From: Lichtheimia corymbifera B2541
Lineage: Eukaryota; Mucoromycota; Mucoromycetes; Mucorales; Lichtheimiaceae
Reading direction: 5' to 3'
Assembly (NCBI GenBank): GCA_000697475.1
Contig: JNEU01000906.1
Location: 275,915-339,914, forward strand
DNA length: 64,000 nucleotides
In this document: in pieces, positions 57,570-64,000 of the stretch
How positions within the stretch are numbered: position 1 is the stretch's first letter
Layout: the number at the start of each line of letters is the position of its first letter
Program-made: the position numbers and the translations under genes
The notes under the pieces: model-generated
What the model saw: the letters and a program-made list of their open reading frames with translations, nothing else
Databases searched by the model: none
What the model was told of the DNA's origin: nothing

Positions 57570-59666
57570 TGCAAGTGTTGAAAATGAAAGGTGTGGAACA
57601 ACAGGTGAAAAAATCAAGATGAGGGTGGTGCTCTTTATAAAGGAAACGACGACGGCTGATCGGACTACCATACAAATCATAAATAATACTCAATACCAAT
57701 CATATCTACGATAATGAAAAAGAAACAGTAAACTTATCGTTCTTTTCTCGTGCTTCCTGAATCCCAGGTTTGGTCAATTTCTTGCCCTGCTTTGTGTGTA
57801 ACACGTGCTCAGCTAGTGGATGCCATTTACACTAGACCCTACAAGTTTTCAACATCCGTTTATCCTCCCCCCAATTTCCTCTGCGTTATTTTTGCTATTC
57901 CATTCATGCAATGCTTCTCATTTCTATATAGCCTTGTGTAATGATTTTATCTTCAAAGGACGTTATCCAATCATAGCAATGAGGCCAGGGCTATACACCC
58001 CACGTTTCAATCGAGAGGTGATTCATCAGATCAAACGAGTAACACTGCACAAAGATTGCGTGTGAATTGAGCCATATTGAGCCATCGCGTAATCGGGGGT
58101 CTTTTCCGGAGAAAGGGTGGATGGGCCTTTTTGCTCTCCACTCGTTTCAGACAACACAACAAATCGGTGCGGAGAAACACTTCCGAATGAGCGATACGTC
58201 TTGCGAATCCATTCATATCATTGGAAAGACTGGATTATGCCCATGCCAATCCCTGATTGGACCCCATTACTTTGCATGAAACAATATTGCTTTTCCATCT
58301 TTCTTATCACTCTACATACATTGTCCGCCGTAGAGGCAAGATTACGATACCATGAGTGAAACCGCACGCAGCAGCGTGGGACACACACTCAGCGTTTTGA
58401 GTATTTTTCTATTATACAGGGAATGTTGCACATTAGATACAAAAGCTGATGCCATCATCAAAGCTTTCCCGTTGTTTTTGATTCCAGAAGCGTGATGCAT
58501 TAATGTCAGAAAATCTTGATTTTATAGTGCTTTTTAGCTTGTGTCCCATAACGTGAGCTGAGATGAGACTAAATCAGCGCCAAAGCGCACTATCCCTTTA
58601 AGAATCAATATATACATTAGAACGAGGCCTAAGCATTTTCCCTTTTTTCCCTTGATCCAAACTTCCCAAATGTCGATAGCAGCCAGGAAATATGCCTGAT
58701 TGCCTTGATGAAGAGCACAAAGTACAAGCACTAAATCGGTCATTGGAATTAAAAGTGTGCTATCCATGTTAGCACAAAGCCTAATATGAATACTGATTCT
58801 CTTTCTCCGAAGCTTTGATAACCAAGACACTGATGGTAGCGATCCAGTAACACAAACGTGATGATCACTACAAGCCATCAATTGTATACCCTCCAATTAT
58901 CTTGCTTGTCACCCTTGTCAAGGTCACTGATACCGATTAGGAGTAAGGGATAAGATGCACGAATCAAGTAGACTGAGAAGAAAAAGAGACGCCTCATGCT
59001 TCTAAACACCTTGGTGACACAAGTCTTCAAGATCTGTGTATGTATGTATGTAGATGGCAGATGTGCGTATTATGCTGTGACAAAAAGACATATAACGCCC
59101 CCTCATGTTGGCACATCCTAGGCCATTATGATGAAATATAGATGAATACGACATATACAAAGATTATTGTTAACGTGGGTCAAAAGGAAAACGAAGTCGG
59201 CTGCAAGCAGCTGCTGTGTTGCCTGAACCACAAAGAAGGGGTTACCATGTGACAAAAAATCAGGCCCATGCTAAAGCATGGGTCGCTGCTTGTTTTTTCC
59301 TATTTGTCAAGGTCTGTATCCGCTCATTACATACCACGCGTGCTCGTCCCTTTTATTCATTTGACAGCTGTCAATGGGCATATCAGTGTACGAGAAGAAG
59401 TTGGGGATCATGCAGGTCGACAAGTGTGGGAATAGTGCTGTGATTGAGCATCCAATGAGCGGCACTTGCTCCTATCCTATCCTTAACCCCCCTCCTTCTT
59501 GTCATCCATATATGGGTAAAAATCCTACTTGCCGGTGATCGACTATGCAAGTGTCAAAGACAATGAATATGATCGTGTCGTTCCCGTTATAAGCAACCTT
59601 TTTGAGGATGGTATTCTCATCTCCATCATCTCCCTCTCTCTCTTCCATTACGAATTGCATACCTAA
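57570..59666. other. Divergent intergenic region upstream of carB
   Basis: About 2 kb between the AT-hook gene and carB. It holds no cyclase/phytoene synthase sequence on either strand. A 120-codon minus-strand frame at 58534-58896 has hydrophobic parts but no recognised family. Close to carB there is GATCGA at 59537-59542, similar to light-responsive GATC elements bound by WC-1-type factors. Confidence 0.45.
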
Positions 59667-61461
59667 ATGTCCTCTACTCAAAAACACATCATTGTGATCG
59701 GTGCTGGTGCAGGCGGTACAGCAACAGCAGCTCGATTGGCACGTGAAGGATACCGTGTTACTGTGGTAGAGAAGAATGACTTTAACGGTGGACGTTGTTC
59801 TCTCATACATCACAATGGCCACCGCTTTGACCAAGGTCCATCATTATACCTGATGCCTGAGCTCTTTAAGGAATGTTTTCGTGACCTGGATGAGCGCATT
59901 GAGGATCATCTTGAGCTACTCAGGTGCCACAACAACTACAAGGTCCACTTTGACGACGGCGATACTATCCAACTTTCCTCCGATTTGACGCGTATGAGAC
60001 CTGAAATGGATCGTTTTGAAGGCGAGGACGGATTTGGCCGTTTTTTGCAATTCCTCAAAGAATCTCAAGTGCATTACGATCGTGGAACCTTTGTAGCCAT
60101 CAAGCGCAATTTTGCATCCATTTGGGACATGATCAAGATCCAATACCTTCCTGACATTTTTCGACTTCACTTGTTTGACATGATTTATTCACGTGCGTCC
60201 AAGTATTTCAAGACGAAAAAGATGCGCATGGCATTTACTTTCCAAACCATGTACATGGGGTAAGTACGAATACAGTGATTCACAATGCGATTTTCTTTAT
60301 TCACAATGACTTTAATTTCATAGCATGTCTCCTTATGATGCACCAGCGGTGTATAGTCTCTTGCAGTTTACCGAGTTTGCGGAAGGAATTTGGTATCCAC
60401 GGGGTGGATTCAACATGGTCGTGCAAAAGCTGGAGATGATTGCCAAGGATAAGGGAGCTGAATTCAAGTATAGTGCTCCTGTGGCGAAGATCAACACGAC
60501 TGAACGCAGTGTTACTGGTGTCACTTTGGAGAACGGTGAAGTGATTGATGCGGATGCTGTGGTGTGCAATGCCGACCTTGTCTATGCATACAATCGCCTA
60601 TTACCACCATGCTCTTGGGCACAAAACACCTTGGCTAACAAAAAGTTGACGTCTTCATCCATCTCATTTTATTGGTCAATGAAGCGCACCATCCCTGAAC
60701 TTGATGTTCACAATATCTTTTTGGCGGAAGCGTACCGTGAGAGCTTTGATGAGATTTTCAAGGACTACACTTTGCCATCGGAACCATCCTTTTATGTCAA
60801 TGTGCCTTCACGTATCGATCCATCAGCTGCACCTGCTGACAAGGACTCAATCATTGTGTTGGTGCCCATTGGATATATGCGTAGTACAGAGCCTGATCAA
60901 GATTATCCACTCTTGGTGAAACGAGCTCGTGATATGGTGCTTGAAGTATTGCAGCGTCGTATCAAGGTGGATATGGAGCCATTGATTGAGCATGAAATCG
61001 TCAATGATCCCGGTGTATGGCAAGAAAAGTTCAATTTGTGGCGTGGATCTATCCTTGGTCTCTCCCATGATGTATCCCAAGTACTATGGTTCCGCCCATC
61101 CACAAAAGATTCCACAGGCCGATTTGATAACTTGTTCTTTGTTGGTGCTTCTACTCACCCTGGTACTGGTGTGCCCATTGTTTTGGCTGGAAGCAAACTC
61201 ACAGCCACCCAAGTGTGTGAGCATTTCGGTCGAAAGGGTCTTAAACCAAGCAAGCTGGTGGAGCACAAACGAGTTTACGAGCCAGAGAGTGGAAGCACAT
61301 TGATGAGCAACTTGGTGACATTTATCATTTCATTGTTTGTGTTGCTATTTGCTTTCTTTGTAAGCTTCCCTACGTCCAGCGTGTATCCAACTCCTGCTGC
61401 TTTTATCAATGCCTGTCTTCCTTCCACTTTCCGGGTTGTCATGGCAGCTGATATCGAATAG
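59667..61461 (+). CDS. carB: Phytoene dehydrogenase (desaturase)
   Basis: FAD enzyme that introduces the desaturations turning phytoene into lycopene on the way to beta-carotene. Two exons, 59667-60259 and 60324-61461, give 576 aa, close to other mucoralean CarB proteins. The N-terminus has the dinucleotide-binding motif VIGAGAGGTATAARLAREGY, then VEKNDFNGGRCSLI and GHRFDQGPSLYLMPELF. The C-terminal part has the bacterial-type phytoene dehydrogenase signature GASTHPGTGVPIVLAGSKLT, and a terminal hydrophobic segment (VTFIISLFVLLFAFFVSFP) that should anchor it in membrane. The single intron falls at MYMG/MSPYDAP. Expression of carB is blue-light induced in relatives; a GATCGA lies 125 bp upstream. 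The gene is intact. Confidence 0.96.
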
Positions 61462-61689
61462 TTGTCAAGGATGGCCGCCTTTAGTGATTAGCTAGTTGCT
61501 CACAACAACCGCATTGGTCCAATCTTTGAATAATAAAGACATCTCGTATAATTGTTTCTTGATATTGCCACTCTCATCCTTTCACACACAACACCTTCGG
61601 ATGCACTGATCATTCAGGATGATAGCATTAATCAAGGTCAAGTGGTCAATGGAAACACCCTATTCCCACCCAACATTGTATGTATCCAA
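61462..61689. other. carB 3' flank
   Basis: Includes AATAAA at 61530-61535, a plausible polyadenylation signal about 70 bp after the carB stop. The repeat element begins near 61690. Confidence 0.5.
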
Positions 61690-62432
61690 TCCGTTCCATT
61701 CCATGTACCAAACCGATAGTCAGATCCATATCCATAAAAAGTCGTTTGTATTGAAAGCAAGTTGCTAAGCATAAATAAAGCTGCTTCTATACAATGGCTA
61801 TCTGATGTCCATATCAAAGGAGTTGTGCAACAGCATACGTTGTAGTAGAATGACAAGGCTGTGAATGCTGTTCGAGTGCTATGGAGTAAAGACCTTGCTA
61901 ATGGCAACTGCTGGAATGAATGCTGTAACGATTGGTTGTGGCAGAAGGGTATACAAGGGAACGTGCAGTGTCAAGGAATGCGGGTGCTGTTGTAGTGGAG
62001 TGCACACGCCATGAACTTGCCCATTCGTCCAAGGCTTTCAGATCAAGACAGTTGCAGGATTGACATGACGGGTTGAAGCAGCACAATCGTTCGCAGGTGG
62101 TAGTTGTACTTGAATGGGCAAACAGTTGAGAATGGGAAGAAGAGGGAAATAAAGTGGGTGTGGAAGAGGTGGAAATTAAATCTGTCAGGCAGTCAGACAT
62201 ATCAATATACACTGATATTAATGCATGATATTGGGGATTGCCTGCCATGAACCTCAAACTTCCACACAATATGCTGTAGGACATGCTGAACAACTTTGTA
62301 TTAATAAAGAACCCACACTTCATTTGAAAAATTCGAAAGGGAGAGCATAATGTGGGGTTGACTATGACGGAGGAAAATTGGGAAAGCGCCGGATTTATGA
62401 AAAAGTCAATTAGTATGTAGTTTCTTGGGATC
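61690..62432 (-). repeat. Dispersed repeat element, copy B
   Basis: Inverted counterpart of copy A at 34.7-35.7 kb. On the minus strand it reads the same units and the same 400-bp tail, including TGACACTGCACGTTC, AGCAGCTTTATTTATGC and a GGTACATGGAATGG string at its end. The match to copy A stops near 61690, about 230 bp after the carB stop. Further units of the same family continue to the right into the palindrome. No coding capacity for a transposase was seen. The 142-codon minus-strand frame at 61898-62323 is similar to the frame in copy A because the two copies are homologous DNA; both start with MK-GFFI-TKL and share CFNPSC and SSWRV. Confidence 0.7.
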
Positions 62433-62861
62433 CCCCATCTCGCACTTGAAACTTGCTCAGAAGGTACTCTCGCACATGCTGATCAACTCCATTCATTTAA
62501 AAACCGCATGGTTCATTATGTACATTTTGAATGCGGGGCAGCCCAAAAGTAGGAGAAAGTAGGGTAGACGCTCCTGTTCCCCAAGATTGCCCACCTCGAA
62601 CCTGAAACTTTCACACAACACTCTTTCGACCATCCCGAGCAATTTCGTTCCCATAAAGACCCCAGGGTTCATTATGAAAACCTTGAATGTGGAAGAGACG
62701 ACGAATGGTTGGTAACATAAATAGGGTGTACGACCGTGCGCGCCGATATTGCCAATCGCGACCTCGAAACTTGGTCAGGCCGTGGGCTTCGACATGCTGA
62801 TCAACATCGTCTCATAAAGCCTCACACATCATTATGGAGATTTGCAGAAACAGGCACCTCC

Positions 62862-63052
62862 ATGTTTTACCTATGTTGTAAGCGTGATGCTATATGGAGA
62901 GTGGTGTTTGTTCATTGTCAAGTAGGTAGACCCCGATAGAGCCGAAGATGCAGACGGACTTCTTTGTGCAACACAGCTCATTTGCATGATACTTCCCAAT
63001 GAACAAACGCCACTCTCCATATAGCATTACGCGTACATCATATGTAAAACAT
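62862..63052. repeat. Nested inverted repeat in the left palindrome arm
   Basis: 62862-62923 and 62991-63052 are 62-bp inverted copies with a few differences (shared run GCTATATGGAGAGTGG), separated by 67 bp. Weaker inverted similarity extends outward on both sides for at least another 100 bp, so the left arm is itself an old inverted duplication of a repeat unit. Confidence 0.85.
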
Positions 63053-63380
63053 AAAGATGCCCATAACTAAAAATCCTACAATGAAACGTGGGGTCTACAA
63101 TCGAACAAAGTTGCGCGGCGGGGTGAAGCGCACCTTGGGTGCAAGTTTCACGATCGTCGTGGCCATTCTCAGATTCACCCAATGTCACCACCAGCCAAAC
63201 TGAATCGGGTCCACCTCTTGGATTTTTTTTCGACGAGGCTGGTGGTGACATTGGGTGAATCTGAGAATGGCCACGACGATCGTGAAACTTGCACCCAAGG
63301 CGCGCTTCACCCCGCCGCGCAACTTTGTTCGATTGTAGACCCCACGTTTCATTGTAGGATTTTTAGTTATGGGCATCTTT

Positions 63381-63571
63381 ATGTTTTACATATGATGTAC
63401 GCGTAATGCTATATGGAGAGTGGCGTTTGTTCATTGGGAAGTATCATGCAAATGAGCTGTGTTGCACAAAGAAGTCCGTCTGCATCTTCGGCTCTATCGG
63501 GGTCTACCTACTTGACAATGAACAAACACCACTCTCCATATAGCATCACGCTTACAACATAGGTAAAACAT
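63381..63571. repeat. Nested inverted repeat in the right palindrome arm
   Basis: Mirror image of the nested repeat at 62862-63052, produced by the large palindrome. Together the four modules alternate in orientation. Confidence 0.85.
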
Positions 63572-64000
63572 GGAGGTGCCTGTTTCTGCAAATCTCCATA
63601 ATGATGTGTGAGGCTTTATGAGACGATGTTGATCAGCATGTCGAAGCCCACGGCCTGACCAAGTTTCGAGGTCGCGATTGGCAATATCGGCGCGCACGGT
63701 CGTACACCCTATTTATGTTACCAACCATTCGTCGTCTCTTCCACATTCAAGGTTTTCATAATGAACCCTGGGGTCTTTATGGGAACGAAATTGCTCGGGA
63801 TGGTCGAAAGAGTGTTGTGTGAAAGTTTCAGGTTCGAGGTGGGCAATCTTGGGGAACAGGAGCGTCTACCCTACTTTCTCCTACTTTTGGGCTGCCCCGC
63901 ATTCAAAATGTACATAATGAACCATGCGGTTTTTAAATGAATGGAGTTGATCAGCATGTGCGAGAGTACCTTCTGAGCAAGTTTCAAGTGCGAGATGGGG

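Larger units (their letters stand above)
62433..64000. repeat. Long near-perfect palindrome (inverted repeat, to window edge)
   Basis: Left arm 62433-63196 and right arm 63237-64000 are reverse complements, 764 bp each, around a 40-bp non-pairing spacer (63197-63236). Every position pair sums to 126433. In the stretches I compared base by base only one mismatch appeared (63131 against 63302). The right arm stops only because the window ends, so the full length is unknown. Each arm contains further repeat units of the copy A/B family and a nested inverted repeat. Identical open frames at 62736-62939 (+) and 63494-63697 (-) result from the symmetry and are not evidence of a gene. Confidence 0.95.

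Noticed and set aside
58534..58896. 120-codon minus-strand frame considered as remnant of carRA
   Set aside because: No similarity to phytoene synthase or lycopene cyclase motifs; no splice-extended model found.
62736..63697. Identical 67-codon frames on both strands
   Set aside because: They are the two arms of the palindrome; no codon bias or family similarity supports coding.
1..64000. CRISPR arrays, bacterial operons, viral or retroelement polymerase genes
   Set aside because: None seen; the only regular repeats are microsatellites and the dispersed element, and no reverse transcriptase, integrase or transposase motifs were noticed.

Overview
The window looks like nuclear DNA of a filamentous fungus of the Mucoromycota, most likely Mucorales. 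Genes are compact and rich in short introns (about 50-80 nt, GT-AG with rare GC-AG). A two-exon phytoene dehydrogenase of mucoralean carB type lies near the right end. TSC1, EMC8/9, ATG17 and DDRGK1-like genes fit an early-diverging fungus. Exon structures were built by hand by joining splice sites so that reading frame and family similarity are kept; no database was searched.

Layout. 0.1-5 kb: 3-hydroxyanthranilate dioxygenase and nucleoside diphosphate kinase (+), then a SLC35/TPT-type transporter and a Ser/Thr kinase (-). 5.3-17 kb: an ankyrin-DysF-FYVE-UBZ-RING protein (-), EMC8/9 (+), then a run of minus-strand genes: ATG17, a Cys-rich membrane/secreted protein, an SNM1/Artemis-type nuclease, an alpha/beta hydrolase and an F-box protein. 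17-24 kb: a 2.3 kb gap, uracil-DNA glycosylase (+) and a seven-helix membrane protein (+). 24-33.3 kb (-): ARC1/AIMP1-like tRNA-binding protein, a bZIP factor, a cytochrome P450 and a Zn2Cys6 factor. 34.7-36.5 kb: an old repeat element followed by a frame-broken gene. 36.7-41.6 kb: a Whi5-motif/DPF-type C2H2-PHD protein (-), ribosomal protein eL42 (+) and an aldo-keto reductase (-). 42.5-46 kb: hamartin/TSC1 (+). 46.8-55.4 kb: a PB1-like pseudogene, a Ser-rich protein (-), an ankyrin protein (+), a DDRGK1/UFBP1-like protein (-), a small secreted Cys-rich protein (-) and a DDT/WHIM chromatin factor (+). 56.9-61.5 kb: an AT-hook protein (-) and carB (+), without the usual divergent carRA/carRP neighbour. 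61.7-64 kb: a second copy of the 34.7 kb repeat, running into a near-perfect palindrome (two 764-bp arms, 40-bp spacer) that reaches the window edge.

Most genes are unrelated housekeeping or regulatory loci; there is no operon-like unit or obvious biosynthetic cluster. The least explained structure is the dispersed repeat family (34.7 and 61.7 kb) and the nested palindrome built from the same units about 1 kb downstream of carB. Other points of interest are unusual domain combinations (Whi5 motif with DPF-type C2H2-PHD; ankyrin-DysF-FYVE-UBZ-RING), a UFMylation-type protein, very small coding exons (3, 7 and 12 nt) and two decaying genes.
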